A stretch of DNA of 64,000 bases from Agromyces sp. LHK192 (GCF_004006235.1 NZ_CP034753.1:3782001-3846000), one strand, 5' to 3'; positions 34,916-43,927 are shown, numbered from the stretch's first letter. Notes: generated by a model from the letters alone, not told the origin. A program made the numbers and translations.

Positions 34916-35979
34916 GCGGTCTGCTCCTCTCGGTCCTCCGTGCGGGAGGGCTCGGGACTGGGGTGCACGTCGATCAGGACCTTGCCGCCGTGGATCGCGG
35001 GGAACTCGCGGTAGGCGGACGCGATGTCGGCGAGGCAGTAGCGAGCCGCGATCGCGGGCCGGGAGGCGCCGTCGGCGACGAGTCCGAGGCCGCGTCGCAC
35101 CTGGTCGAGGTCGGCGCTCGCCACCCCGATCAGCCGTCGCCGGCCGAGGTAGAAGGCGCGCGAGTCGAGTCGCAGGTCGGTGTCGACGGATCCCGCGCAC
35201 AGCACGGCCCGGCCGCCCCATCCGAGCACGGCGATCGCGTCGGCGAGCACGCGTGCGCTGCCGCCGACGTCGATGACGACGTCGAACGGTTCGGCCGGCG
35301 CCGTGGCGCGCGCGAGCGCTCCGGCGAGATCGGCCTCGGGGCCGGTGACGAGGTCCTCGACGCCCGGCGGCAACCCGTCGATCGGGTTCCTGGATGCCGC
35401 GACGACCCGCGCACCGAGGTGGTGCGCGAGCTGCACGGCGACGCGGCCGAGCGTTCCCCCGGCGCCGGTCACGAGCAGGCGCTCACCGGGTTCGACACCC
35501 GCGGTCTCGAGCGCGTTGAGCACGATGGGCACGCTGTGCACGGCGGCCGTCGCCTGCTCGGCCGACAGATCGCCGCGGTCGAAGGCGACGACGGCGGGGA
35601 CCGCGACGTATCGTGCGGCTCCCCCGTCGCGATGGACTCCGACCACCTGCTGGGCGGGGCAGTTCGACTCACGCCCTGCCATGCAGGCGTGGCAGGCACC
35701 GCAGGGAACGTTCGGCTTGACCACGACGCGCGAGCCGACCCTGGCGGGATCGACCCCGGAGCCGACCTCGACGACGGTGCCTGCGGGGTCGATGCCGAGG
35801 ACGCGCGGCAGCCGTGCCGCGGCACCGGGTCCGTGGCCGGCGATCACGTTGAGGTCGAGCTGGTTGACGCCGACGGTCTCGACCTCGATGAGCACGTCGC
35901 CCGGTCCCGGCGCGGGACGATCGACCTGGCGGACGGCGATGCCGTCGAGACCGTGGGTCATGAGGACGGCTGCGTGCAC
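34912..35979 (-). CDS. Zinc-type alcohol dehydrogenase / quinone oxidoreductase
   Basis: A 355-residue MDR-family dehydrogenase. The structural-zinc cluster CGACHACMAGRESNC (about 93-107) and the Rossmann motif GAGGTLGRVAVQL (about 170-182) are present. The usual catalytic-zinc Cys near residue 40 is absent (GVNQLDLNVIAG in place of GxCGTD), as in quinone oxidoreductases, so hydride transfer without catalytic zinc is likely. The start is GTG. It is the first gene of the LigAB operon, and a perfect GntR-type palindrome lies 40 bases upstream. Confidence 0.85.
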   Translation of the reverse strand: MHAAVLMTHGLDGIAVRQVDRPAPGPGDVLIEVETVGVNQLDLNVIAGHGPGAAARLPRVLGIDPAGTVVEVGSGVDPARVGSRVVVKPNVPCGACHACMAGRESNCPAQQVVGVHRDGGAARYVAVPAVVAFDRGDLSAEQATAAVHSVPIVLNALETAGVEPGERLLVTGAGGTLGRVAVQLAHHLGARVVAASRNPIDGLPPGVEDLVTGPEADLAGALARATAPAEPFDVVIDVGGSARVLADAIAVLGWGGRAVLCAGSVDTDLRLDSRAFYLGRRRLIGVASADLDQVRRGLGLVADGASRPAIAARYCLADIASAYREFPAIHGGKVLIDVHPSPEPSRTEDREEQTA

Positions 35980-36018
35980 GTGGCCCCCTGTCTCGTTCGA
36001 TCCGCGTCACTGCAATTC

Positions 36019-36035
36019 TTGGATACTGTATCCAA
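36019..36035. promoter_or_regulatory. GntR-type operator 1 (perfect palindrome)
   Basis: TTGGATACTGTATCCAA is a perfect 17-bp palindrome in the divergent gap between the dehydrogenase operon and the binding-protein gene. It is the best of five related sites in the window. Confidence 0.8.
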
Positions 36036-36155
36036 AACTACGCCACTTCGTCCAGCACTCCCTCCCATGCTCGACGCGCCACGGTCGCCCCGGAAGCCCC
36101 GAGCCATCCCGATTCCGTCGCAATCCATGCCCATCCATGGACATCGCACGGCATT

Positions 36156-36172
36156 TTGGATACCGTATCCAG
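36156..36172. promoter_or_regulatory. GntR-type operator 2
   Basis: TTGGATACCGTATCCAG differs from a perfect palindrome at one end base. It lies 67 bases upstream of the binding-protein ATG, in an AT-richer promoter segment. Confidence 0.78.
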
Positions 36173-36238
36173 CAATTCGCGCGAGGCTCCAGTCTCCGCG
36201 GGAGCCGACCGCGAGTCACCCGCCAAGAATGGAGAGAC

Positions 36239-37315
36239 ATGCGCAGATCCATCCCCCGATCGAGCCTCGCAGCCGCAGCCGGCATCGCCGTGTTCGCACT
36301 GCTCACCGGATGCGCCGGCGGCACCGCCGGGGCATCCGACCCCGTCGAACTCGCCGACGGCGAGCCCGCCGCCGCCGAGGACACCGAGATCACGGTGGCC
36401 ATCCCGTTCCCCGACATCACGATGTACTCCATGTTCATCCTCGCGACCGACCTGGGCTACTACGAGGAGGAAGGACTCACCGTCGAGGTCATCACGGCCG
36501 ACAACGTGACGGCGGCCGTCGCGAGCGGCAGTGCCGACATCGGCGTCGAGTCGACCGGAACCGTCATCGAGGCGATCCGCGGCGGCGTCGAGGTCGACCT
36601 CGTCTCCGGACACTACTGCCGGCAGAACTTCGATTTCGCGGTCCAGCCGGGCATCGAGTCGGTCGACGACCTCGAGGGTACCTCGATCGTGCTCGCGGGC
36701 ACGCCGGGCGACCCCGCCGAGTTCCAGCGCGCACGCGTGCTGGCCGAGGAGGGCTGGGACCTCGAGGGCGTGGACACCGAGGTCGTCTACCCCGGCCCCG
36801 GGTCGGAATCGTGGACCGAGTTCTTCGTCAACGACAAGATCACCCTCCAGCCCTTCTACGGCGACGACCGTCCCGCGCTCGAGGAGCACGGAGCGGAGTT
36901 CCCCGTCGAAGCGCTGCGCAACTGGGCCAACGACGTCATGGTCGCCGGCTCGTCGTACGCGCAGGAGAACCCGAACACGCTGGTGCGGTTCCTGCGGGCG
37001 ACGCTCAAGGGCGTCGACTTCATGACCGCACCCGCGCCCGGGCAGTTCCCCGAGAACGTCAGCGAGGTGCTCGAGATCTACGAGGCCAACGACTTCGACG
37101 TCGAGGCGCTCCGCGGGTCGGACAGCGTCTGGGTGCTCGACGGACACCTGGCGTGCCAGAACCTCTACTTCGACGCCGAGGCCTGGGACACCACCGTCGA
37201 GACGCAGGAGCTCGAGCCGATCGAGTTCGACGATGCACAGCTCGTGTACCTCGAGAAGGCGCAGGAACTGCTCGACCTCGACAACTCGGGCCCGGAGACG
37301 CTGCCCTACCCCTGA
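36239..37315 (+). CDS. ABC transporter substrate-binding lipoprotein (NMT1/SsuA-like)
   Basis: A 358-residue binding protein. The lipobox LTGC is at about residues 22-25 after a basic start. The mature part has the NMT1/SsuA layout: TVAIPFPDITMYSMFILATDLGYYEEEGLTVEVI, then VASGSADIGVEST and VDDLEGTSIVLAGTPGD. It has a GGAGAG site at its ATG and its own transcript, opposite the dehydrogenase operon. The matching permeases and ATPase are on the other strand at 37859-40394, under the same type of operator. The ligand is presumably the substrate of this catabolic region. Confidence 0.9.
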   Translation: MRRSIPRSSLAAAAGIAVFALLTGCAGGTAGASDPVELADGEPAAAEDTEITVAIPFPDITMYSMFILATDLGYYEEEGLTVEVITADNVTAAVASGSADIGVESTGTVIEAIRGGVEVDLVSGHYCRQNFDFAVQPGIESVDDLEGTSIVLAGTPGDPAEFQRARVLAEEGWDLEGVDTEVVYPGPGSESWTEFFVNDKITLQPFYGDDRPALEEHGAEFPVEALRNWANDVMVAGSSYAQENPNTLVRFLRATLKGVDFMTAPAPGQFPENVSEVLEIYEANDFDVEALRGSDSVWVLDGHLACQNLYFDAEAWDTTVETQELEPIEFDDAQLVYLEKAQELLDLDNSGPETLPYP

Positions 37316-37330
37316 TCCCGGCCGCCACCA

Positions 37331-37372
37331 CGAAGGGCCCCCGCCGCAGCGCATGACGGCGGGGGCCCTTCG
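37331..37372 (+). terminator. Intrinsic terminator after the binding-protein gene
   Basis: A perfect 16-bp stem, cgaagggcccccgccg / cggcgggggcccttcg, with a 10-base loop starts 16 bases after the stop codon. Confidence 0.8.
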
Positions 37373-37413
37373 CATGCCCCGGCGGTTCGCACCAGACAAC
37401 CCCACCGGCACGA

Positions 37414-37452
37414 CACCGGCCCCCGTCATCGCGCATGAGACGGGGGCCGGTG
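37414..37452 (-). terminator. Intrinsic terminator after ridA
   Basis: A perfect 14-bp stem, caccggcccccgtc / gacgggggccggtg, with an 11-base loop ends five bases before the minus-strand RidA stop. Its loop shares gcgcatga with the hairpin at 37331. Confidence 0.8.
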
Positions 37453-37456
37453 GGCT

Positions 37457-37852
37457 TCAGGAGACGGCGGCGATCGCCTCGATCTCGAACCGGTAGTCGG
37501 CGCCGGCGAAGCCGGCGACCTGCACGAGCGTCGACACCGGGAAGTCGTGCGTGAAGTACCTCGCCCGGATCTCGCGCACGTCGTCGCGCACGAGCGCGAA
37601 GTCGTCGCGGACGAAGAGGGTCACCTTCACGACGTCGGCCGGGGTCGCGCCCGCGGCATCCAGCACGACGGCGAGGTTCGCGAACGCGAGCTCGACCTGC
37701 TCGCGCGCGCCGGCCGGCATCGTGCCGTCGGGCCGCATGCCGATGATGCCGCTCACGAACACCAGGTCGCCGCCGGAGACCCGGACGGCCTGGCTGAAGT
37801 CGGCGGTGGGCGGGTACACGCCCTCCGGCCGCACGATCTCGCGTCGCACCAT
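37457..37852 (-). CDS. RidA/YjgF-family deaminase
   Basis: A 131-residue RidA-fold protein, usual size for the family of trimeric enamine/imine deaminases and RutC-type aminoacrylate peracid hydrolases. Seen are DFSQAVRVSGGDLVFVSGIIGM, the Arg of VFVRDDFALVRDD and the C-terminal FEIEAIAAV with the conserved Glu. It is the last gene of the operon with the LLM enzyme, alpha/beta hydrolase and cyclic amidohydrolase, the same mix as in Rut pathways, so it may process a reactive amino intermediate released by ring opening. Confidence 0.9.
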   Translation of the reverse strand: MVRREIVRPEGVYPPTADFSQAVRVSGGDLVFVSGIIGMRPDGTMPAGAREQVELAFANLAVVLDAAGATPADVVKVTLFVRDDFALVRDDVREIRARYFTHDFPVSTLVQVAGFAGADYRFEIEAIAAVS

Positions 37853-37858
37853 CGGCCC

Positions 37859-38698
37859 CTACGACGCCCCGACGATCCTGCGGTCGTCGTACCAGGGCGC
37901 CAGGCGGCGCCGCAGCGTCGAGATGAGCCACAGCGTGAGGTTCGCGATGATCACCATCACGATCACCATCGCGATCGCCTCGGCCATCATGAACTGGTAG
38001 GCGGCGTACTCGAGCAGGTGCCCGAGGCCGCCCGTGCCGCCGAGGAACTCGCCGAGCACCTCGCCGGTGAACCCGAGGGCGGCTCCGCGCTGGATGCCCG
38101 ACAGGCTGTACGGGAGGGTCGCCGGGAAGATCACCTTCCACCCGAGCGCGATGCCGTTCACGCCGAACACGCGCCCGGCGTTCACGAGCGACGGACTCAC
38201 CGTGACCGCGCCCTCCATCGTGTTCAGGATGATGGGGAACACGGCGAGGAGGAACACCAGCGCGATCTTCGACTCGTTCCCGAGACCGAGGATCAGGATG
38301 AACAGCGGTGCCAACGCGACCTTCGGCGTCGAGTACAGCAGCCACAGGAACGGTGCGACCGTGAACCGCAGCACCGGCGACCAGCCGACCGCGAGGCCGA
38401 CCACCACGCCGACGACGACCGCGAGCACGAGACCGACCAGCAGGTTCTGCATGCTGAACGCGAAGGCGGTCCAGAACTCGGGATCCCACAGGAGCGCGAC
38501 GAACGCGCCGAAGACCTCGGTGGGCGGCGGGAGGAAGACCGCGGGCACGAGGTGCAACCAGCTGACGGCGGCCTCCCACACCAGCAGGATCGCGGCGATC
38601 ACGCCGACGAGCAGCCACACCCACTTCGCCTCGTCGGTGCGCACGACCCGCCTCGGTCGGACGATCCGGCGCGTGCCGGTGGCAGACGTGACGCTCAT
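37859..38698 (-). CDS. ABC transporter permease (SsuC-type)
   Basis: A 279-residue permease with six helices. The EAA-like loop is VNAGRVFGVNGIALGWKVIFPATLPYSLSGI (about 175-205). Its start overlaps the next permease's stop (ATGA), and its own stop is six bases before ridA. Together with the 38695-39531 product it should form the channel for the binding protein at 36239. Confidence 0.9.
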   Translation of the reverse strand: MSVTSATGTRRIVRPRRVVRTDEAKWVWLLVGVIAAILLVWEAAVSWLHLVPAVFLPPPTEVFGAFVALLWDPEFWTAFAFSMQNLLVGLVLAVVVGVVVGLAVGWSPVLRFTVAPFLWLLYSTPKVALAPLFILILGLGNESKIALVFLLAVFPIILNTMEGAVTVSPSLVNAGRVFGVNGIALGWKVIFPATLPYSLSGIQRGAALGFTGEVLGEFLGGTGGLGHLLEYAAYQFMMAEAIAMVIVMVIIANLTLWLISTLRRRLAPWYDDRRIVGAS

Positions 38699-39531
38699 CG
38701 GCGGCCCTTCCTCGTCCACGGGGCGACCCACCGTTCGACGAGGGTCACCACCTGCGTCATGCCGACGCTCCAGATCACGACGAGCGCGATCGCGGCGAAC
38801 GCCTGGTCGGTCTGGTACGTGTTCGACGCCTTGATGATCACGGCGCCCATGCCCTCCGCCGAACCCGTGAGCTCGGCGACGACCATGCCGATCGTGGCGA
38901 GCACGACGGCCTGGCGGAGTCCGGCGAACAGGAACGGCACCGTCGACGGCAGGTACACCGACCGGTAGAGCTGCATCCGTCCGGCCCCGTAGACCCGGCC
39001 GGCGCGGATGATCGACGGATTCGTCGTGCGCATGCCCGCCGCGACGTTCAGCAGGATCGGGAACAGGGCGCTGATCGTGACGAGGAAGACGACCGGGCCG
39101 ATGCCGAACCCGAACCACGCCTTCGCGAGCGGCTGGTACGCGATCGTCGGCGTCGCGTAGATCGTCCACGCGATCGGCCCGACGACCCGGTCGACCGGGA
39201 GCGAGGTGCCCATGAGCAGGCCGATCGGGATGCCGACCACGACCGCGATCGCGAACCCGGTGAGCCAGGCCTGGAGCGAGACGAGCGCGTTCGTCGCCAG
39301 CGTTCCGCTCGCGACGAGTTCGGTGAACCCCTGCCAGATCGCCGACGGCGGCGGGAAGAAGACGGGATTGATCCAGCCGAGCACGCCGACGACGAGCTGC
39401 CACAGGGCGAGCATCACGACGACCTCGGCCGCGAGCACCGCCGCCTTGCCGCGCGGGCTCAGCCCGGCCAGCCACGCGCCGATGCCGCCGCGTCCGACGT
39501 TGGGGCCGCCCGCGAGGAGCGTGCTCGTCAC
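38695..39531 (-). CDS. ABC transporter permease (SsuC-type)
   Basis: A 278-residue permease whose GTG start overlaps the ATPase stop (GTGA). It has a helix at about 28-50, the segment LAKAWFGFGIGPVVFLVTISALFPILLN, and the EAA-like loop IRAGRVYGAGRMQLYRSVYLPSTVPFLFAGL. It is the second channel half of this importer. Two different permeases in one SsuC-type system are less common than a homodimer, but the pyrimidine-type operon at 17046-19710 has the same layout. Confidence 0.9.
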   Translation of the reverse strand: MTSTLLAGGPNVGRGGIGAWLAGLSPRGKAAVLAAEVVVMLALWQLVVGVLGWINPVFFPPPSAIWQGFTELVASGTLATNALVSLQAWLTGFAIAVVVGIPIGLLMGTSLPVDRVVGPIAWTIYATPTIAYQPLAKAWFGFGIGPVVFLVTISALFPILLNVAAGMRTTNPSIIRAGRVYGAGRMQLYRSVYLPSTVPFLFAGLRQAVVLATIGMVVAELTGSAEGMGAVIIKASNTYQTDQAFAAIALVVIWSVGMTQVVTLVERWVAPWTRKGRR

Positions 39532-40394
39532 TTCGACACCGCCGCCGCGGTCGCCTCGCCCTGCAGCGCGTCCCACAGGTGGTCGCGCAGCTCGAGGAAC
39601 CGTGGGTCGCTCTGCACGCTGCGCTCCGACCGGGGGCGCTCGAGCCGGGTCTCGATGACCTCCTTGATCGCGCCGGGGTGGCTCTTGAACACCACGATGC
39701 GGTCGCCGAGGAGGATCGCCTCCTCGATCGAGTGGGTGATGAAGAGCACCGTCTTGCCGGTCGCGGCGATGAGCTTCTCGATCTCGTCCCGCATGACCTC
39801 GCGGGTGAGTGCGTCGACGGCGCCGAGCGGCTCGTCCATGAGCAGGATCCGCGGCTGCGCCACGATCGCCCGGGCGAGGCCGACGCGCTGCTGCATGCCG
39901 CCCGACAGCTCGCGCGGGTACGAGTGCTCGAACCCGCCGAGCCCGACGAGCTCGATGGCCTCGGCGACGCGGTCGCGCCACCCGGGGCCCTTCAGCCCCT
40001 TCTGCATCTCGAGCCCGAACCGCACGTTGTCGAACACGGTGCGCCAGGGCAGCAGCGCGTAATCCTGGAACACGACGGCGCGGTCCGGGCCGGGGCCGGT
40101 CACCCGCTCCCCGGCCACGACGACCTCACCCGCGGTCGGCTTCACGAGCCCCGCGATCACGTTCATGAACGTCGTCTTGCCGCAGCCCGACGGCCCCAGC
40201 ACGGTGACGAACTCGCCCTCGCGGACGTCGAGGTCGACCCCGTCGATCGCGACGAGCTTGCGCCCGGTCCTCGCCACGTCGTAGGCGACCGAGAGCCCCC
40301 GCACCGAGATCAGCGCCTCGGGCTCCCGCTCGGGTGGCGCCTCGGCACCGCCCGGTTCGATCGATGTCATCGAAGTCGCCTCCTCCACACTCAC
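39528..40394 (-). CDS. ABC transporter ATP-binding protein (SsuB/TauB-type)
   Basis: A 288-residue ATPase. Walker A is GPSGCGKTT (about 68-76), the Q-loop VFQDYALLPW, the signature LSGGMQQRVGLARAI, Walker B ILLMDEPLGAVD, and the switch His in ITHSIEEA. The GTG at 40394 has GAAAGG seven bases upstream; an in-frame ATG nine codons further has a stronger GGAGGAGG and could be the true start. It energises the two permeases that follow. Confidence 0.92.
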   Translation of the reverse strand: MSVEEATSMTSIEPGGAEAPPEREPEALISVRGLSVAYDVARTGRKLVAIDGVDLDVREGEFVTVLGPSGCGKTTFMNVIAGLVKPTAGEVVVAGERVTGPGPDRAVVFQDYALLPWRTVFDNVRFGLEMQKGLKGPGWRDRVAEAIELVGLGGFEHSYPRELSGGMQQRVGLARAIVAQPRILLMDEPLGAVDALTREVMRDEIEKLIAATGKTVLFITHSIEEAILLGDRIVVFKSHPGAIKEVIETRLERPRSERSVQSDPRFLELRDHLWDALQGEATAAAVSK

Positions 40395-40445
40395 GGGTTT
40401 GCCTTTCGTCAGGTCGTGCCGGTCCGGGGTCGGATGCCCCAGTCG

Positions 40446-41447
40446 TCAGGTGAGCGCCGGCTCCGCCGCGTGCTCGCGGAGCTTGGGCAGCACCTCGGTG
40501 CCGAGCAGTTCGATCTGCTCGAAGAACCGATCGAACTTGAATCGGAAGTCGAACACCAGGTGCTCGGTGCCGATCGCGGCGAACTTGCGGATCTCGTCGA
40601 CCGCCTCGTCGGGGCTGCCGACGATGAGCTGGCCCTCGAGGTCCTCGACGGTCTGGAAGCTGCCCGACTCGGGCTTGACGGTGAACCGCGCCTTGTTCGC
40701 CCAGGCGAGCAGGCCCGGGATGTTCACGTGCTTCAGTGCCTCCTCGCGGGTCTCCTCGATCGAGGTCGGCGGGATCACCGCGATCGTGGGCATGGGCCGG
40801 CCCGAGGCATCCGTCATCTCGCGCATCGTCCGGATGCGCTTCTCCATGGTGCGCAGCGAGATGCGGCCCGGCATCCAGCCGTCGGCGTACTCGGCCGCGA
40901 GGCGCGCCGACGCGGGCGTCGCGCCGCAGTACCAGAACGGCACCGGGCCGCCGACGGGCTTCGGCTCGATCGTGACGTTCTCGAACGCGAAGATGCCGTC
41001 GTCGTACGTGACGTCGTTCTCGGTGAAGACGCGCTTGAGGATCTCGGCGTTGGAGCGCACGGCCTCGACGCGGTTCAGGTCGCCCCAGCCGACGGCCTCG
41101 AACTCGTGGTCGAACGTGCCCGCGCCGAAGCCGAGGATGAGGCGCGGACCGACCAGTTGCGTGATCGTGCCGGCCATGAGGGCCGTGACGAGCGGGTGGC
41201 GGAACGGGATCAGCGAACCCGTGCCGAGCTCGAGCCGCTCGGTGACGGCGCCGATCGCGGTGAGCGTGGTGAGCGCGTCGTAGAACGTGCGGTTCGGCTT
41301 CTCCATCTCGCCGTGCGGCTCGAACACGAGGTGATCGCGCACCCACACCGAGTCGAAGCCCATCTTCTCGGCGAGCTTCGAGCCCTCCAGCAGCTTCTCG
41401 CGACTCGCCTCTTCCCCGAAGTGGGGCAGCAGCAGACCGAACTTCAT
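40446..41447 (-). CDS. F420-type LLM-class oxidoreductase of the GntR regulon
   Basis: A 333-residue luciferase-like TIM-barrel protein. It begins MKFGLLLPHFGEEASREKLLEG and contains VWVRDHLVF near residue 40, GFGAGTFDHEFEAVG in the cofactor loop, PFWYCGATPASARLAAEYADGWMPG and a late HLVFDFRFKFDRFFEQIELLG. The family uses F420 or FMN to reduce, oxidise or oxygenate small substrates. It lies one base after the cyclic amidohydrolase gene in an operon with RidA, an alpha/beta hydrolase and an importer. It is the prime candidate for the first attack on the substrate ring. F420 use is inferred from the co-regulated fgd and cofC. Confidence 0.83.
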   Translation of the reverse strand: MKFGLLLPHFGEEASREKLLEGSKLAEKMGFDSVWVRDHLVFEPHGEMEKPNRTFYDALTTLTAIGAVTERLELGTGSLIPFRHPLVTALMAGTITQLVGPRLILGFGAGTFDHEFEAVGWGDLNRVEAVRSNAEILKRVFTENDVTYDDGIFAFENVTIEPKPVGGPVPFWYCGATPASARLAAEYADGWMPGRISLRTMEKRIRTMREMTDASGRPMPTIAVIPPTSIEETREEALKHVNIPGLLAWANKARFTVKPESGSFQTVEDLEGQLIVGSPDEAVDEIRKFAAIGTEHLVFDFRFKFDRFFEQIELLGTEVLPKLREHAAEPALT

Positions 41448-41449
41448 GG

Positions 41450-42862
41450 TCACTTCCCTTCCGATGCGGCCAGTTCGGCCGTCCGCGCGGCCGGAGCGGC
41501 CGCGAGCTTCCCGAATCCGGGCTCGCCGACGACGGCGCCGTCGGCGTAGACGTCGCGCCCGCGCACGAGGGTGCGCTCGATGCGCGCGCTGATGGTGCGG
41601 CCGTTGTAGGGCGTCCAGCCGATCTTCGACAGCACGTCGTCGTCGGTGATCGTCCACTCGCAGGCCATGTCGGCGATCACGACGTCGGCGTCGGCGCCGA
41701 CCTCGAGCGACCCCTTGACCCCCGCGAGCCCGAACTTGCCGGCCGGCACGCCGGCGACCATCTCGACGACGCGGTCGAGCTCGAGCTCGCCCCGGTTCAC
41801 GGCGTCGAGCATGAGCTCGTAGTAGTACTGGATGCCCGGCGTGCCGGTGTGGGCGCTCCACATCTGCGTCCAGCCGATCTCCTTCTCCTCGCGCGTATGG
41901 GGCGCGTGGTCGGAGCTCGCGATGTCGATCGTGCCGTCGCGCATGCCCTCCCAGATCGCGAGCCGGTTCTCGTCGGGCACCCAGTACGACAGGGCGTACG
42001 GCCCGAGGGTCTGCACGTCCTCCCAGGTGGAGAGGAACGGCGCCCAGTGGTTCACCTCGCAGGTCACGTCGATGCCGTTGGCCTTCGCGCGGCGCACGGC
42101 CTCGATCGAGCGGCGCGTCTGGATGTGGGCGATGTGCACGGGGCATCCGGATGCCTCCGCGAGGCGCAGCACGACGTCGATCGCCGTGTCCCAGATGACG
42201 CCCTCCCGTGCGGCGTACGCCGAGGCGTAGCCCTCGGGGGTGTTGTCGCCGCTGGCGAGCACCGCCCCCTCGATGTAGTCCATGAGCGCCTGGTCGTGCG
42301 GGTGCACGATGAACCGCTTCCCGGTGGGGGCGATGCGGTCCATGATCTCGAGCAGGTGCCCGTGGTCGTGGATGCCGGTGCCCGACGGGTGCGGGTAGTC
42401 GCGGCCCGTGTCGACGACCATGTAGATCTTGAACGCGTTGACGCCCATCTCGGCCATGGGCACGATCTCGTCGAACTTCGTGGGAGCCGGGTTGTGGTTC
42501 CAGTCGACGATCGAGCTCGACGTGTAGCGCTCGAACACGTCGGTGAGCGTCTCGACGTCGACCGTCGGCGGCTTCAGGTTGGGCATGCCGAACATGGTCG
42601 TGACGCCGCCGGCGGCGGCCTGCTGCGAGGTGGTGAGGATGTCGTCCTTGTGCTCGTAGCCGGGCTCGCGGGTGTGCACGTGCACGTCGACCATGCCGGG
42701 CAGCACGAGCCGCCCGGATGCGTCGATGGTGCGGTCGGCATCGACGGCGACGTCTCGGGCGACGACGCCCGCGACCCTGCCGTCGTGCACGAGCAGGTCG
42801 CCCGCGACGGGGCCGCTCGGGGTGACGACGGTGCCTCCGGTGATCCTCAGGTCGATGCTCAT
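41450..42862 (-). CDS. Cyclic amidohydrolase (dihydroorotase/allantoinase/hydantoinase-like)
   Basis: A 470-residue amidohydrolase with the dihydroorotase-type signature DVHVHTREPGYEHKDD (about 60-75), carboxylated Lys in VNAFKIYMVVD, His in FIVHPHD and VHIAHIQT, and the second signature ASSDHAPHT. It hydrolyses a cyclic amide or ureide. It is longer than PyrC and sits with catabolic genes, so a biosynthetic dihydroorotase role is unlikely. The ATG overlaps the alpha/beta hydrolase stop (ATGA). In this pathway it would open a ring after LLM action. Confidence 0.88.
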   Translation of the reverse strand: MSIDLRITGGTVVTPSGPVAGDLLVHDGRVAGVVARDVAVDADRTIDASGRLVLPGMVDVHVHTREPGYEHKDDILTTSQQAAAGGVTTMFGMPNLKPPTVDVETLTDVFERYTSSSIVDWNHNPAPTKFDEIVPMAEMGVNAFKIYMVVDTGRDYPHPSGTGIHDHGHLLEIMDRIAPTGKRFIVHPHDQALMDYIEGAVLASGDNTPEGYASAYAAREGVIWDTAIDVVLRLAEASGCPVHIAHIQTRRSIEAVRRAKANGIDVTCEVNHWAPFLSTWEDVQTLGPYALSYWVPDENRLAIWEGMRDGTIDIASSDHAPHTREEKEIGWTQMWSAHTGTPGIQYYYELMLDAVNRGELELDRVVEMVAGVPAGKFGLAGVKGSLEVGADADVVIADMACEWTITDDDVLSKIGWTPYNGRTISARIERTLVRGRDVYADGAVVGEPGFGKLAAAPAARTAELAASEGK

Positions 42863-43839
42863 CGCACGGCCTCCTCGAGTGCTGCTGCCTGCACGGGTGC
42901 CTCCAGGCGTTCGGTGACCTCGCCCGATCCGGGCGAGCGGGTGGTGCGGACCTCGACGTCGCTCGGGCGCACGTAGCGATCGAGCCAGTCGACGATCAGC
43001 GGGGTGGTCTCGGTCCAGTAGCGGTCGTACGCGGCGTAGTGGGTGGTGTGCCGCTGCATGACGAGCTGCTTCGGGCCCTTCGCCGCGGCGTAGAGCACTT
43101 CGGCGTGGTCGGTCGGCGTGGTCGCGTCGCCCTCGACGCCGATCACGAGGAGCGGGGTCTTGAGGCGACCGGCCGCGTCGATGGGCCGGTACGCGAGGAT
43201 CTCCTCGGCGCAGGAGAGGGGGATGGCGCTCGGGATGCGGTCGTCGACGTCGGCCTTGATGGTGGTGGCGCGCCGTTCGGGCGTCGGCACCATGATCTCC
43301 TCGCGGGGGTGCACGAGCCTGCCGGCGCCGGTCGTGACACGGAGCCTGCGGTCGTCGTCGAGGCTCTTCAGGAAGGCCAGCCATTCGTGCTCCTGGCGCA
43401 TCCGGTGCAGCCAGTCGGTGCCGTCGGCGACGGGCACCTGGCTCACGGCCGCCTTGATGCGGGGGTCGGCGTCGGCGAGGAGCACGGCGTTGCCGCCGCC
43501 GGTGCCGCCGGTGCCGAAGACGCCGATCGCATCGGCGATCACGTCGTCGCGGGTGGTGAGGTAGGTGACCGCGTTCACGAGGTCCTGCAGCTGTCGTGCC
43601 GGCGACAGGATGCCCCGGTCGCCGCCCGAGTCGCCGAATCCGCGGTAGTCGAAGACGAGCACGGCGAATCCGGCGGCGACGAGCGCCTCGTGGTAGCGCA
43701 CGTAGAGCTTGGCGTCCTTGAGTCCGAGCCAGCCGGGGCCCTGGACGATCGCGCGGTACGGGCCTTCGGCGTCGGGGGTGCGCCAGATCCCGGAGAGGCG
43801 ATCGCCCTCGCTGGTGAACTCGACTGGGGTCGTCTGCAT
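42859..43839 (-). CDS. Alpha/beta hydrolase with an atypical nucleophile elbow
   Basis: A 326-residue alpha/beta-fold hydrolase. It shows the oxyanion strand IVQGPGWLGLKD, VLVFDYRGFGDSGG, an acid-site strand LLVIGVEGDATTPTDHA and a late His (QRHTTHYAAY). At the nucleophile elbow the sequence is VFGTGGTGGGNAV, with Gly where GxSxG enzymes have Ser. Either a neighbouring Thr acts or the protein is not a classical serine hydrolase. ATG 43839 is preferred over 43899 because GAGAGGAAG precedes it. It is the first gene of the operon behind the palindrome at 43911. Confidence 0.78.
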   Translation of the reverse strand: MQTTPVEFTSEGDRLSGIWRTPDAEGPYRAIVQGPGWLGLKDAKLYVRYHEALVAAGFAVLVFDYRGFGDSGGDRGILSPARQLQDLVNAVTYLTTRDDVIADAIGVFGTGGTGGGNAVLLADADPRIKAAVSQVPVADGTDWLHRMRQEHEWLAFLKSLDDDRRLRVTTGAGRLVHPREEIMVPTPERRATTIKADVDDRIPSAIPLSCAEEILAYRPIDAAGRLKTPLLVIGVEGDATTPTDHAEVLYAAAKGPKQLVMQRHTTHYAAYDRYWTETTPLIVDWLDRYVRPSDVEVRTTRSPGSGEVTERLEAPVQAAALEEAVR

Positions 43840-43910
43840 CCGCTTCGCTTCCTCTCGTTCGAACGCCGGCGTCGTCGCCTCGGCGGCTCGTCCTTGCATC
43901 TTGGCGCATT

Positions 43911-43927
43911 TTGGATCCAGAATCCAG
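43911..43927. promoter_or_regulatory. GntR-type operator 3
   Basis: TTGGATCCAGAATCCAG matches 14 of 17 positions of the palindrome at 36019. It lies between the alpha/beta hydrolase operon and the iron/B12-type importer, beside a candidate promoter for the latter. Confidence 0.7.

Noticed and set aside
41450..42862. Biosynthetic dihydroorotase (pyrC)
   Set aside because: The signature motifs fit the superfamily, but length and neighbours (LLM, importer, hydrolase) are catabolic, and pyrE is over 30 kb away.
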